DNA of 57,815 nt from Candidatus Auribacterota bacterium (GTDB lineage: Bacteria; Auribacterota; JAFGBW01; JAFGJP01), in contig JAGLFH010000008.1 in NCBI GenBank assembly GCA_023144635.1, positions 1 through 57,815 of the forward strand. Reading direction: 5' to 3'. The translations under genes were made by a program, and so were the position numbers. This document shows, in pieces, positions 30,908 to 40,788 of this stretch; positions within the stretch are counted from its first letter, which is position 1, and each line of letters starts with the position of its first letter. The notes under the pieces are model-generated. The model worked only from the letters and a program-made list of their open reading frames with translations, did not search any database and was not told the DNA's origin.

Positions 30908-33900
30908 ATGAGAATAAGAAAAAACGTGTTTTTAATACTTTTATCGATAATATGCAGTTTTTATTTTCAAAGTACTGCTTTATCTGCAGATCATGAACAT
31001 TATAACCCTGATTCAGTTTTAGCATCTGACGGATTTTTATACTGTGTCTGGCTTGATGCTGACGGGTCAAGCGCAACTAGAGGAAATGTATATTGTCAGA
31101 AATTTGATACGTTAGGTATTAAACAGTGGGCAAATGATAAACAGATAAATAGCGCTGAAGAATACTGGTTAAGCGGTTGGGAATTAACACCTAAAATTAC
31201 TGAATATAATAATAATCTTTATATTGTATGGTGTGGTTCTGTTGGAAATGATCTTGTTATGCAGAAACTTGACGCTAATGGAAATCTATTATGGGCGTCT
31301 CCTAAAAAAGTAAATGTCAATCAGCCCCCGGAATACCTTTCACAGGAAATTGATGTTGATTCAACCGGTAATATCTACGTAATGTTCAGACGATATGGTC
31401 CAGCCGGCGGCGGATATTATTTACAGAAAGTAAATTCAGATGGTATACCTCAGTGGGCAACAGATTCTTCCTGCGGGGTTAGCTTAAAACAAAAACTGGC
31501 TGTAAGTAATAACGATACAATATATGTATTAAGTTCGGTAACTCTAACAGATTTTTCTACTGTAGGTATACTTCGAAGATTCAATACCAGTGGAAGTCAA
31601 GTATGGGATATTAATACAAGTCTTTCAAAATTTAATATAGATACAGATTCCAGCAATAACGCAGTAGTAACTGGTGTTGCCAATAATAATGTTGTTATAA
31701 AGAAGTATAATACATCAGGAAATCAGGTAGGAAGCACAGTTACTGTTATTGATTCTTCCATTGTGAGTGATTGCAGTGAAACAAGTATCTCTGTTGATGC
31801 ATCAAATAATGTATTTGTTGCCTGTAAAGGTAAAAAACTAAATTTTAGTAATGATATTTATGTTATGAAAATATCTTCTTCAGGTTCCCTTATGTGGGCA
31901 GAAGAGAAAATAGCACATACATATTCATTTTTCGAGGAAGAAAGGCCGAATATTGTAGCTGATCAGTATGGTGGTGCTATTGTTGTATGGCAGGATAGTG
32001 ATATGTGGATGTCTCCTTTAAATATTAGAGCAAATTTTTTGAATCATAATGGGGATCTTCTTCTTACTTTTGAAGATGCGCTTATTAATAGTGACGGCAA
32101 GGTTGCAGGAAACAGTTCTCCATATGTAACATCCAGTCCTGTTCTTTCTGCAGAAGTAGGAAAGTTATATAAATATGATATTATGGCAACTGATAATGAT
32201 GGTGATACATTAACATATTCAGTATATAGAAGCGTATCAGGAACAACTGGTCTTCATAGCGGTATTAATCAGGCAACCGGAGAAATTGACTGGTATCCGC
32301 AAGATATACATCTTGGAATACATGATACAATTCTTTTGATAGAAGATAGTGTCGGAAATTTTACAACTCAGCATTATTACCTTGAAGTAACTGAGCCAAC
32401 CAGCGGTAATAATGATCCTGTAATAACATCAACTCCTGAAAATCTGGTTTCTTTAGGTTCACAATATCAATATGATGTTGAAGCAACAGACCCTGACGGA
32501 GATGCTATTAGTTTTGCTTTTGGCGGTCCTGAAGGTTTTTCTATAGATTCTTCAACTGGTCTTATTACAGGTGATACTAATATTCCTGGCATAGGCTTTT
32601 TTTCAATGTATGTATTTGTATCTGATGTTAATGGCGGATGGGATGAGCAAAGTTTTGTTCTTGAAATAGCTGAGGCTTCTAATAATCCACCAGTATTTAC
32701 AAGCTCTCCTGTTTTAACAGCCACACCAGGAGTTCTCTGGACTTATAGTCCAACTGTTGTTGATCCCGATGGTGACACTCTCACTTTTTACAAACCAGCT
32801 AGTCCTGCCTTCATGACTGTTAATTCCAGTACTGGCTCGCTCAGCTGGACGCCACTTGATGGCCAAGTGGGTAGCAATTTTGTGAGATTATTAGCCGATG
32901 ATGGTAATGGTGGAACGACTACGCAAGAATTTTACATTATTTGTTCACCAACAAACTGGGATCCGGTAATTGACAGTATAACGGCAACACCAAGTTCAGT
33001 TTTTGAACAAGAAAATACCACTGTTACATGTAATGCATCAGATGCAGACGGCGATACATTGAGTTACTATTGGCATCCAAGCCCTGCTATAATTACAGGT
33101 TCCGGTTCCACTGTTGTGGTTACCATGCCGGAAGTGGCCGGTGATACCGTCATAGAAATAGTGGTTACAGTATCAGATGGTAATGGAGGAAGTACATGGA
33201 ATTTGATCAATATTCCTGTTTATAACAAAAATAATGTACCTGTTATTACAAGCTCAGCTATAACTTCAGCTACAGAAGATTCAGCTTATACATATGATGT
33301 TAATGCAACAGATTCTGATGGTGACACTATTACTTATTCCTTAACAGTTAAACCAACAGGTATGGTAATAAATTCAAGCACAGGACTCATCTCATGGACA
33401 CCAAGTCAAACAAATGTTGGTTCAAATTCAGTGACAATTTCTATTAGTGACGGAAACGGTGGAACTGATACACAAAGCTATAACTTAAACGTTATTAATG
33501 TGAACGATGCACCTGTCATAACAAGCTCAGCTATAACTTCAGCTACTGAAGATTCAGCTTACACATATGATGTTAATGCAACAGATCAGGATGGTGATAC
33601 ATTAGTTTATTCTTTAGCAGTTAAACCAACAGGAATGGCAATAAATTCAAGCACAGGACTTATATCATGGACGCCTGTTCAATCAAACGTCGGTTCAAAT
33701 TCAGTTTCAATTAGTATTAATGACGGAAACGGCGGAACGGATACACAAAGTTATAACTTAAACGTTATCAATGTAAACGATGCTCCTGTAATAACATCAG
33801 ATCCTACTGCTAATCAAAGCACAATTAATGAAAATGAAACTTCATCTATAAGCGTTTCAGCAACAGATCAGGATGGTGACTCTCTTACATATTCATGGAG

Positions 33901-35971
33901 CGTTACAGGTGGATCAATATCAGGAACAGGTAGTAATGTTACTTTTAATCCTCCTGATGTTAGCACTCAAACATCTTTTACTGTTTCTTTAACTGTTTCT
34001 GATGGTAATGGTGGGCAGGATAGCGGTAATGTAAATATTATTGTAAATCCTGTAACAACATCAGCAGGTTATACGCCTTGGAGCATAAATGAGAACGGAA
34101 CTTTATATACAGGATTAGCCTGGAATTATACATTAGGATATCATTTTACTCCTTCAAAGACCGGTTCAATTAACAAACTTGGCGGATTTTTTAGTGGTAC
34201 AAAAACAGTTTATCTTTGGAATAAATCAACAGGTCAGCTTTTAGCTCAGGCAGCTGTAACATCATCAAATAGCTGGAGCTATACAGATATAAGCCCAGTT
34301 TCAGTTCAAGCTGGAACTACATATACGGTTGCAGCATACCTTAGTGGTAGTGGTGCTACTTATAGAAGTGGTGTATCAGGATTTCCAAGAACTTATGGTG
34401 ATATAACAATAACAGGTTCATCTTATGCCGCAGGAAATGCCCGTCCTACTAATACTATAACTACTATAATGTATGGTCAGGCAGATGTATCGTTTGTTGC
34501 AGACGGAGGAACAGGAAACAGTGTTCCGCAAATAACTTCAACTCCGGTAACATCAGCAGTTGTTGATCAGGCTTACAGCTATGATGTGAAAGCTACGGAT
34601 GCAGATGGAGATACTCTTTCCTATGCTCTTTCAACATATCCTACAGGAATGAGTATAAATGCAGCAACAGGTGTTATCTCTTGGACTCCTTCATCTTCTC
34701 AAGTTAGTTCACATAGCGTAACAGTTTCTGTTAGTGACGGGAACGGCGGAAACGATACACAGACATTTTCCATTACTGTATCAACTACCTCATCAACAGG
34801 CTATACACCATGGAACACAAATGAGAATGGAACTTTATATGTAGATAGAGCCTGGAACTACACATTAGGATATCATTTTACTCCTTCAAAGTCCGGTTCA
34901 ATTAACAAACTTGGCGGATTTTTTAATGGAACAAAAACAGTTTATCTTTGGAATAAATCAACAGGTCAACTTCTTACTCAGGCAACAGTAACATCATCAA
35001 ATAGCTGGAGCTATACAGATATAAGCCCTGTTTCAGTTCAAGCAGGAACTACATATACTGTTGCAGCATACCTTAGTGGTAGTGGTGGAAGTTACAGAAG
35101 TGGTGTATCAGGATTTCCAAGAACTTATGGTGATATAACAATAACTGGTTCATCTTATGCCGCAGGAAATGCGCGTCCGACAAATACTATTACTACTTTA
35201 ATGTATGGTCAGGCAGATGTATCGTTTGTTGCAGACGGAGGAACAGGAAACAGTGCTCCGCAAATAAGTTCAACTCCAGTAACATCAGCAGTTGTTGATC
35301 AGGCTTACAGTTATGATGTTAATGCATCTGATCAAGACGGAGATACACTCATCTATTCGCTTATCTCTTATCCTACGGGAATGACTATTAATGCAGCAAC
35401 AGGAGTTATCTCTTGGACTCCTTCATCTTCTCAAGTTAGTTCACATAGCGTAACTGTTGCAGTTAGTGACGGGAACGGCGGAACTGATACTCAGACTTTT
35501 ACTGTTACAGTATCAACTGCTACAGCTTCAGGCTATACACCTTGGAACACAAATGAGAATGGAACATTGCGTACGAATATGTCCTGGAACTACACATTAG
35601 GATATCATTTTACACCAATAAAGTCCGGTTCAATTAACAAACTTGGCGGGCTTTTTAATGGAACAAAAACAGTTTATCTTTGGAATAAATCAACAGGCCA
35701 GCTTATTGCTTCAGCAACAGTAACATCATCAAATAGCTGGAGCTATACGGATATAAGCCCTGTTTCAGTTCAAGCAGGAACTACATATACTGTTGCAGCA
35801 TACCTTAGTGGTAGTGGTGGAAGTTACAGAAGCGGTATAGCAGCATTTCCAAGAACTTATGGTGATATAACAATAACAGGTTCAACTTATGCCGCAAGTA
35901 ATGCCCGTCCGACTAATACCATAACTACTATAATGTATGGTCAGGCAGATGTATCGTTTATAGCAGACTGA
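30908..35971 (+). CDS. Large secreted adhesin-like protein with Ig-like and DUF4082-like domains
   Basis: 1687 residues with a signal peptide (1-27). Residues about 33-395 contain repeated 'K..D..G...W' strands (near 74, 129, 183, 233 and 330), suggesting a beta-propeller. Residues about 405-1053 hold seven Ig/cadherin-like domains of about 92 residues, each with a calcium-type D-x-DGD motif; domains 5 and 6 are near duplicates. From 1054, three DUF4082-like domains (1054-1199, 1298-1443, 1542-1687) alternate with two further Ig-like domains in an exact 244-residue period. No LPxTG, PEP-CTERM or type IX sorting tail is visible, so attachment or release is unclear. Expression is expected to depend on the c-di-GMP riboswitch. 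Role in adhesion or matrix is inferred from architecture and control. Confidence 0.85.
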   Translation: MRIRKNVFLILLSIICSFYFQSTALSADHEHYNPDSVLASDGFLYCVWLDADGSSATRGNVYCQKFDTLGIKQWANDKQINSAEEYWLSGWELTPKITEYNNNLYIVWCGSVGNDLVMQKLDANGNLLWASPKKVNVNQPPEYLSQEIDVDSTGNIYVMFRRYGPAGGGYYLQKVNSDGIPQWATDSSCGVSLKQKLAVSNNDTIYVLSSVTLTDFSTVGILRRFNTSGSQVWDINTSLSKFNIDTDSSNNAVVTGVANNNVVIKKYNTSGNQVGSTVTVIDSSIVSDCSETSISVDASNNVFVACKGKKLNFSNDIYVMKISSSGSLMWAEEKIAHTYSFFEEERPNIVADQYGGAIVVWQDSDMWMSPLNIRANFLNHNGDLLLTFEDALINSDGKVAGNSSPYVTSSPVLSAEVGKLYKYDIMATDNDGDTLTYSVYRSVSGTTGLHSGINQATGEIDWYPQDIHLGIHDTILLIEDSVGNFTTQHYYLEVTEPTSGNNDPVITSTPENLVSLGSQYQYDVEATDPDGDAISFAFGGPEGFSIDSSTGLITGDTNIPGIGFFSMYVFVSDVNGGWDEQSFVLEIAEASNNPPVFTSSPVLTATPGVLWTYSPTVVDPDGDTLTFYKPASPAFMTVNSSTGSLSWTPLDGQVGSNFVRLLADDGNGGTTTQEFYIICSPTNWDPVIDSITATPSSVFEQENTTVTCNASDADGDTLSYYWHPSPAIITGSGSTVVVTMPEVAGDTVIEIVVTVSDGNGGSTWNLINIPVYNKNNVPVITSSAITSATEDSAYTYDVNATDSDGDTITYSLTVKPTGMVINSSTGLISWTPSQTNVGSNSVTISISDGNGGTDTQSYNLNVINVNDAPVITSSAITSATEDSAYTYDVNATDQDGDTLVYSLAVKPTGMAINSSTGLISWTPVQSNVGSNSVSISINDGNGGTDTQSYNLNVINVNDAPVITSDPTANQSTINENETSSISVSATDQDGDSLTYSWSVTGGSISGTGSNVTFNPPDVSTQTSFTVSLTVSDGNGGQDSGNVNIIVNPVTTSAGYTPWSINENGTLYTGLAWNYTLGYHFTPSKTGSINKLGGFFSGTKTVYLWNKSTGQLLAQAAVTSSNSWSYTDISPVSVQAGTTYTVAAYLSGSGATYRSGVSGFPRTYGDITITGSSYAAGNARPTNTITTIMYGQADVSFVADGGTGNSVPQITSTPVTSAVVDQAYSYDVKATDADGDTLSYALSTYPTGMSINAATGVISWTPSSSQVSSHSVTVSVSDGNGGNDTQTFSITVSTTSSTGYTPWNTNENGTLYVDRAWNYTLGYHFTPSKSGSINKLGGFFNGTKTVYLWNKSTGQLLTQATVTSSNSWSYTDISPVSVQAGTTYTVAAYLSGSGGSYRSGVSGFPRTYGDITITGSSYAAGNARPTNTITTLMYGQADVSFVADGGTGNSAPQISSTPVTSAVVDQAYSYDVNASDQDGDTLIYSLISYPTGMTINAATGVISWTPSSSQVSSHSVTVAVSDGNGGTDTQTFTVTVSTATASGYTPWNTNENGTLRTNMSWNYTLGYHFTPIKSGSINKLGGLFNGTKTVYLWNKSTGQLIASATVTSSNSWSYTDISPVSVQAGTTYTVAAYLSGSGGSYRSGIAAFPRTYGDITITGSTYAASNARPTNTITTIMYGQADVSFIAD
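34067..35971 (+). repeat. 732-base tandem coding repeat in the adhesin gene
   Basis: The DUF4082-like segments begin at 34067, 34799 and 35531, exactly 732 bases (244 codons) apart. The last copy stops at the gene end. DNA identity between copies is very high across long blocks, for example the segments encoding YLWNKSTGQL and VQAGTTYTVAAYLSGSG. This points to recent unit duplication or gene conversion, so copy number may vary between strains. Confidence 0.9.
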
Positions 35972-35991
35972 TTTATATTATTATTTAATAT

Positions 35992-36054
35992 AACCGGCAT
36001 ATTTCATGAAATATGCCGGTTAAGCCCATTATACTTAATAGTGTAATGGGCTTT
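35992..36054 (+). terminator. Tandem terminator hairpins after the adhesin gene
   Basis: The first hairpin, 35992-36021, is a perfect 13-bp stem (AACCGGCATATTT) with a four-base loop. The second, 36022-36054, pairs AAGCCCATTATAC with GTGTAATGGGCTT and ends in a T-rich tract. Together they isolate the adhesin transcript from rpe-lepA-lepB. Confidence 0.85.
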
Positions 36055-36140
36055 TATTATATATTATGTTTTTAATAATGTTATTGATAAAATCTTTGAA
36101 AGATGTTATCTCTATAAGGCTTAATGGGAGGTTTAAAAAA

Positions 36141-36848
36141 ATGAACGTTTGGAACATTTTGCAAAACACTGCGAAAGATAGGACTCTTGCTGCACCTTCG
36201 ATCCTTTCAGGTGATTTTGGATATCTTTCTGATTCAGCAAAAAAAGCAGAGCAAGCTGGTGCTGATCTTATACATGTTGATGTTATGGATGGATCTTTTG
36301 TTCCGAATATTACTTTTGGACCTGATGTAGTTGCTGCTCTTAAAAAAGCAGTAAATATTCCCCTTGATGTTCATCTTATGATAAGCAGACCTGATAAATA
36401 TGCTGCTAAATTTATTGAAGCAGGTGCTGATATATTAACTGTTCATAAAGAATCAGACCATGATGTAAAAAAGACTCTTATGGAAATAAAAGAAATGAAT
36501 GCCGTTCCAGGAGTTGTAATAAATCCTGATACTGAGGTTAATACTGTTGAAGATGTTCTTCAATATTGTTCTATAGTACTTGTTATGTCTGTTTTTCCAG
36601 GATTTGGAGGACAAAAATTCATAATAGATGTTATAAAAAAGATAGAACTACTTGTAAACCTTAGAAAAAAAAATAACTATAATTATTTAATAGAAATTGA
36701 TGGCGGAATAAACGAAGAAACATCTAAAAAAGCAATAATAGCAGGAGCAGATATGCTGGTTGCAGGAACATATGTATTCAAAAATCAGGATCTAAAAATA
36801 CCAATAGACTCCTTAAAAACACCTAAAATAAATACAACATATGCTTAA
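36141..36848 (+). CDS. rpe: Ribulose-phosphate 3-epimerase
   Basis: 235 residues from the ATG at 36141, preceded by GGGAGG (36126-36131). A longer frame from 36066 adds a Leu-rich stretch without a ribosome-binding site and is rejected. Signatures: APSILSGDF (first strand), HVDVMDGSFVPNITFGP (metal His/Asp and substrate loop), DVHLMI, 'MSVFPGFGGQKFI' (phosphate loop) and EIDGGIN. It interconverts ribulose-5-P and xylulose-5-P in the pentose phosphate pathway. Its stop overlaps the lepA start by eight bases. Confidence 0.95.
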   Translation: MNVWNILQNTAKDRTLAAPSILSGDFGYLSDSAKKAEQAGADLIHVDVMDGSFVPNITFGPDVVAALKKAVNIPLDVHLMISRPDKYAAKFIEAGADILTVHKESDHDVKKTLMEIKEMNAVPGVVINPDTEVNTVEDVLQYCSIVLVMSVFPGFGGQKFIIDVIKKIELLVNLRKKNNYNYLIEIDGGINEETSKKAIIAGADMLVAGTYVFKNQDLKIPIDSLKTPKINTTYA

Positions 36849-38634
36849 ACATACTAGAAATTTTTCAATCATTGCTCATATAGACCACGGTAAATCTACA
36901 CTTGCCGACAGGTTCCTTGAGATTACTCATGCTATATCAGATAGGGAAAAAAAAGATCAAATACTTGATGATATGGATCTTGAAAGAGAACGCGGTATAA
37001 CTATTAAAGCGCATCCTGTCTCTGTGGAATATGTTGCAGATGACGGGCATAAGTATTTTTTGAATATTATAGATACTCCCGGACATGTTGATTTTGCTTA
37101 TGAAGTCTCTCGCTCTCTTTCTGCATGTGAAGGAGCTGTTCTACTTGTTGATGCTACACAAGGTATACAGGCTCAGACTGTAGCTAATGTGCACCTTGCA
37201 CTTGAAAATGATCTTGAAATAATTCCTGTTGTAAATAAAATTGATATGCCTTTTGCCAGAACAGATGAAGTTAAGGAAAGTATTAAGGATTTTTTGGGTG
37301 TGAGTGAAGATGATATTTTATGTGTCAGCGCTAAAGAAGGAACTGGAGTTAAAGAGGTTCTTGAAGAAATAGTTAAAAAAATACCTTGTCCTAAAGAAGG
37401 GAAAGAAGATCATTTGAAGGCACTTGTCTTTGATTCTTTATATGATAATTTTAGAGGTGTTATAGCATACTTACGTGTGTTTAACGGAAGTTTAAAAAAT
37501 AATGAAAAAGTTACCTTTTTCTCATCGGGTAAATCATATGAGGCTACAGAGATAGGCATCTTTACTCCTAAAATAGAAAAAAGAAATATATTGTCATCAG
37601 GAAATGTTGGCTATTTAATATGCAACATAAAGGATCCTTCTGAAGTAAAGATAGGAGATACCGTAACTCTTACCAAAAAGCCGGCACATTATCCTTTGCC
37701 AGGGTTTAAAGAAATGAAGCCAATGGTTTTTAGTGGTATGTATCCAGTTGATGCCAATTATTATGAAGAATTAAAAGCTGCACTGGGCAAATTAAAACTT
37801 AATGATTCTGCTTTTTCATATGAAGTAGAAAGCTCAGCTGCATTGGGATTCGGATTTAGATGTGGATTCCTTGGTCTTTTACATATGGAAATAATACAAG
37901 AAAGAATAGAACGGGAATTTAATATTGATATTATTATGACATCTCCCGGAGTTGTTTTTGAGCTTGTTATGAATGATGATGAAATTAAAAAAATATCTAA
38001 TCCTGTACTTTTTCCGGAAAAAAACCTTATAAAGGAAATACGGGAACCGTTTGTAAGGATGTATATACTTACCCCAACAGATGCTATGGGGCCTGTTATG
38101 CAGATTGTTATGGAGAAAAGAGGAGTACTTACACATACTGAGACCATGAGCTCATCAACTGTTATGCTAACTGTAGAAATCCCTTTATCAGAAATATTAA
38201 TAGATTTTTATGACAAATTAAAATCAGTTACTCATGGATATGGCTCTATGGATTATGAAATAATAGATTATAGGCCTTCTCAGATGGAAAAGCTTGTAAT
38301 ACTGCTTAACGCTGAACTAGTAGGTGCGCTCACAACGATAGTACATAAAGATAAAGTCGATTTTATGGCTCGCCGCACAGTTGAAAAATTAAAGGATCTT
38401 ATCCCTAAGCATCTTTTTTCAATACCTATTCAAGCTGCTATTGGAGGAAAGATAGTTGCCAGGCAAACAGTTCGTGCGCTTAAAAAAAATGTTACTGCAA
38501 AATGTTATGGTGGCGATATTTCAAGAAAGAAAAAGTTATGGGAGAAGCAAAAAGAAGGTAAAAAAAGGATGAAAGAAATTGGTAAAGTTCGTGTTCCTAA
38601 AAATATTTTTGTGGAGGTTTTAAAAAATGTCTAA
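36841..38634 (+). CDS. lepA: Translation factor LepA (EF4)
   Basis: 597 residues, full length. G1 is IAHIDHGKSTLADR, followed by RERGITIKA (switch I), DTPGHVDF (G3), NKIDMP (G4) and a SAKEG (G5). The LepA-specific C-terminal domain ends with 'AKCYGGDISRKKKLWEKQKEGKKRMKEIGKVRVP', diagnostic of the family. LepA is a ribosomal GTPase involved in initiation/back-translocation. It overlaps rpe upstream and lepB downstream by eight bases each, giving a compact rpe-lepA-lepB operon. Confidence 0.97.
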   Translation: MLKHTRNFSIIAHIDHGKSTLADRFLEITHAISDREKKDQILDDMDLERERGITIKAHPVSVEYVADDGHKYFLNIIDTPGHVDFAYEVSRSLSACEGAVLLVDATQGIQAQTVANVHLALENDLEIIPVVNKIDMPFARTDEVKESIKDFLGVSEDDILCVSAKEGTGVKEVLEEIVKKIPCPKEGKEDHLKALVFDSLYDNFRGVIAYLRVFNGSLKNNEKVTFFSSGKSYEATEIGIFTPKIEKRNILSSGNVGYLICNIKDPSEVKIGDTVTLTKKPAHYPLPGFKEMKPMVFSGMYPVDANYYEELKAALGKLKLNDSAFSYEVESSAALGFGFRCGFLGLLHMEIIQERIEREFNIDIIMTSPGVVFELVMNDDEIKKISNPVLFPEKNLIKEIREPFVRMYILTPTDAMGPVMQIVMEKRGVLTHTETMSSSTVMLTVEIPLSEILIDFYDKLKSVTHGYGSMDYEIIDYRPSQMEKLVILLNAELVGALTTIVHKDKVDFMARRTVEKLKDLIPKHLFSIPIQAAIGGKIVARQTVRALKKNVTAKCYGGDISRKKKLWEKQKEGKKRMKEIGKVRVPKNIFVEVLKNV

Positions 38635-39229
38635 TGCAAAAAAAGTAAGTTCCAATGTAAAGAAAAAGAGCAAGTTAAGAGAAAATATTGAAGCTATAGT
38701 ATGGGCTGTTGGATTGGCTCTTCTTATCAGATGGCTTATTATCGAACCATATAAAATTCCTACAGGTTCAATGGAGCCTACTCTTCATGGTGATAAAAAA
38801 AACGGAGATAAGATACTTGCAAATAAGTTCATTTACCGTTTTACTGAACCGAAACGTGGAGATATTATTATTTTTAAAACAAAGGGCATAAAGGGAATTG
38901 ATGCAAAAAAGAAAGATTTTGTTAAAAGACTGGTTGCCTTACCGGGTGAAACTGTTGAAATAAAGGATCCTTCTATATATATAGACAATAAAAAATTAAC
39001 AGATCCAAAAATATTCCAAAAATGGGATTATACAGGAAACATTTCTAGTTGGCCATATGGAACTACAGGAAATCCTGTAAAAGTACCAGAAGGGTATTTT
39101 TTTGTGCTTGGAGATAATAGCTATAACAGTAATGACAGTCGACATTGGGGATTTGTGCCAATAAAAAATGTTAAGGGAAAAGCGCTTGTCATCTACTGGC
39201 CTCCGTCACGGTGGAAAGTGTTAGAATAG
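38627..39229 (+). CDS. lepB: Signal peptidase I
   Basis: 200 residues. One N-terminal membrane segment (about 22-37) is followed by the catalytic box PTGSMEPTL with Ser48 and the general-base region KKDFVKRLVALPGE with Lys100. The later box GDNSYNSNDSRHWG is also present. The enzyme removes signal peptides at the outer face of the inner membrane and would process the many exported proteins in this window. It is coupled to lepA by an eight-base overlap, a classic lepA-lepB pairing. Confidence 0.96.
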   Translation: MSNAKKVSSNVKKKSKLRENIEAIVWAVGLALLIRWLIIEPYKIPTGSMEPTLHGDKKNGDKILANKFIYRFTEPKRGDIIIFKTKGIKGIDAKKKDFVKRLVALPGETVEIKDPSIYIDNKKLTDPKIFQKWDYTGNISSWPYGTTGNPVKVPEGYFFVLGDNSYNSNDSRHWGFVPIKNVKGKALVIYWPPSRWKVLE

Positions 39230-39441
39230 ATTGGTTTTTCTACAGTAAATGTATAATAAATTCAATTTGTTTTAGGCCAATCGGTTTCATTCTTTGTGAA
39301 ATCCTTTTTATATTTAAGTCTTGTTTATACAATGAACATTATACTTTCAATTTTCTGAGAGCGGTCATGTTATATTCAAAAGCATAATTAAATAATAAAA
39401 AACAGCAGATTCTTAAAATAAAATAAATTTGTAGAAAAAGG

Positions 39442-39470
39442 TTGTTTGATATTATATACACTTATATAAT
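39442..39470 (+). promoter_or_regulatory. Probable sigma-70 promoter of glgC-glgA
   Basis: TTGTTT (39442-39447) and TATAAT (39465-39470) are spaced by 17 bases in the 292-base gap between lepB and glgC. The start would be near 39477, leaving a short leader of about 45 bases. The -35 is imperfect. No other structure was seen in this gap. Confidence 0.55.
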
Positions 39471-39521
39471 TACTCTGTTAATTTGTGTTACATATATAAT
39501 TTAAAAAAGGATATGTGAAAA

Positions 39522-40757
39522 GTGAGAAACTGTGTTGTTATGGTTTTAGCAGGCGGGCAGGGTGCAAGGATCTTTCCTCTTTCTCGAGATCGAGCCAAGC
39601 CTGCAATCCCTTTTGGAGGTAAATACAGGATTATCGATTTTGTGCTAAATAATTTTGTGAATTCAGGCTTTTATCAGATTTATGTGCTTACTCAATTTAA
39701 ATCCCAATCTTTAAATAAACATATTATGCAAGGATGGCGCATGTCTACTCATCTTGGGCATTTTGTAAGCCTGGTGCCAGCACAGATGAGAACAGGAACA
39801 GCATGGTATCGCGGAACAGCAGATGCTATTTACCAGAACATGAACCTTTTGGATGATAATCCTCATGCAGAACATGTAATAGTTTTTGGTGGAGACCATA
39901 TATATAAAATGGAGATGAACCAGTTTCTTGATTTCCACATTGAAAAAAATGCAGATCTTACTGTATGTGTTATCCCTGTTGATGTTAAATTAGCTAATCA
40001 GTTTGGTGTTGTTGAAGTAGATAAAGACTGGCGCATAATTGGATTTCAAGAAAAACCTGAAAAACCTAAAACTATTCCCGGAAACGATAAATTAGCTTTA
40101 GCATCAATGGGTAATTACGCGTTTACAAAAGATATGATAACAAGAGAACTTCTAAGCGGTGGAAAAGAGGAAAGACCGGAATATGATTTTGGAAAACATA
40201 CTATTCCACAAATGATAAAAAGATGCAATGTATTTGCTTATGATTTTTCCAAGAATACTCATAGAGGTATGTCAGAAAATGAAAGAGGATACTGGAGGGA
40301 TGTTGGAACATTAGATTCTTATTGGGAGGCCAACATTGATCTTGTTTCTGTCTCTCCTCAGTTCAATCTTTATAATCCTCAGTGGCCGCTACTAACAAAT
40401 TATCCTATTTATCCTCCTGCAAAATTTGTTTTTAATCAAAAAGATGATGAAAAAAAGCGCATTGGACATGCTGTGGATAGTTTAATATCAAGCGGATGTA
40501 TTATCAGCGGAGGGCATGTAATAAGATCTATTCTTTCACCTGGAGTTAGAGTTAATAGCTATTCGCATATTGAAGAATCTGTTGTCATGGAGAAAGTCGA
40601 TATTGGAAGAAATTGTAAAATAAGAAAAGCTATTATAGATAAGGAAGTTACTATCCCTGAAGGGACAACAATAGGTTATAACTCTGAAGAGGATCGAAAG
40701 AGGTTCTTTGTAACTCCGTCAGGTATTACTGTTATACCGAAAAAGCAATCGCTATAG
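39522..40757 (+). CDS. glgC: Glucose-1-phosphate adenylyltransferase
   Basis: 411 residues beginning at a GTG. The pyrophosphorylase loop GGQGARIFPLSRDRAKPAIPFGGKYRIIDF is intact, as are the WYRGTADAIYQNM region, the GGDHIYKM catalytic Asp segment, and 'GFQEKPEKP'. A left-handed beta-helix C-terminus (SSGCIISGGHVIRSILSPGVRV, then VDIGRNCKIRKAIID) follows. It makes ADP-glucose, the committed step of glycogen synthesis. AAAAAGG lies about 11 bases upstream of the GTG. glgA follows after 31 bases. Confidence 0.96.
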   Translation: MRNCVVMVLAGGQGARIFPLSRDRAKPAIPFGGKYRIIDFVLNNFVNSGFYQIYVLTQFKSQSLNKHIMQGWRMSTHLGHFVSLVPAQMRTGTAWYRGTADAIYQNMNLLDDNPHAEHVIVFGGDHIYKMEMNQFLDFHIEKNADLTVCVIPVDVKLANQFGVVEVDKDWRIIGFQEKPEKPKTIPGNDKLALASMGNYAFTKDMITRELLSGGKEERPEYDFGKHTIPQMIKRCNVFAYDFSKNTHRGMSENERGYWRDVGTLDSYWEANIDLVSVSPQFNLYNPQWPLLTNYPIYPPAKFVFNQKDDEKKRIGHAVDSLISSGCIISGGHVIRSILSPGVRVNSYSHIEESVVMEKVDIGRNCKIRKAIIDKEVTIPEGTTIGYNSEEDRKRFFVTPSGITVIPKKQSL

Positions 40758-40788
40758 TTTTTATTAAACTAATAAGAAGGAGCATAAA

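Noticed and set aside
30908..35971. CRISPR-like array
   Set aside because: The periodic DNA is coding, 732-base units within one frame; no short direct repeats with unique spacers occur anywhere in the window.
36066..36140. Longer N-terminus for ribulose-phosphate epimerase
   Set aside because: No ribosome-binding site and no homology; the ATG at 36141 has GGGAGG and begins the conserved protein.
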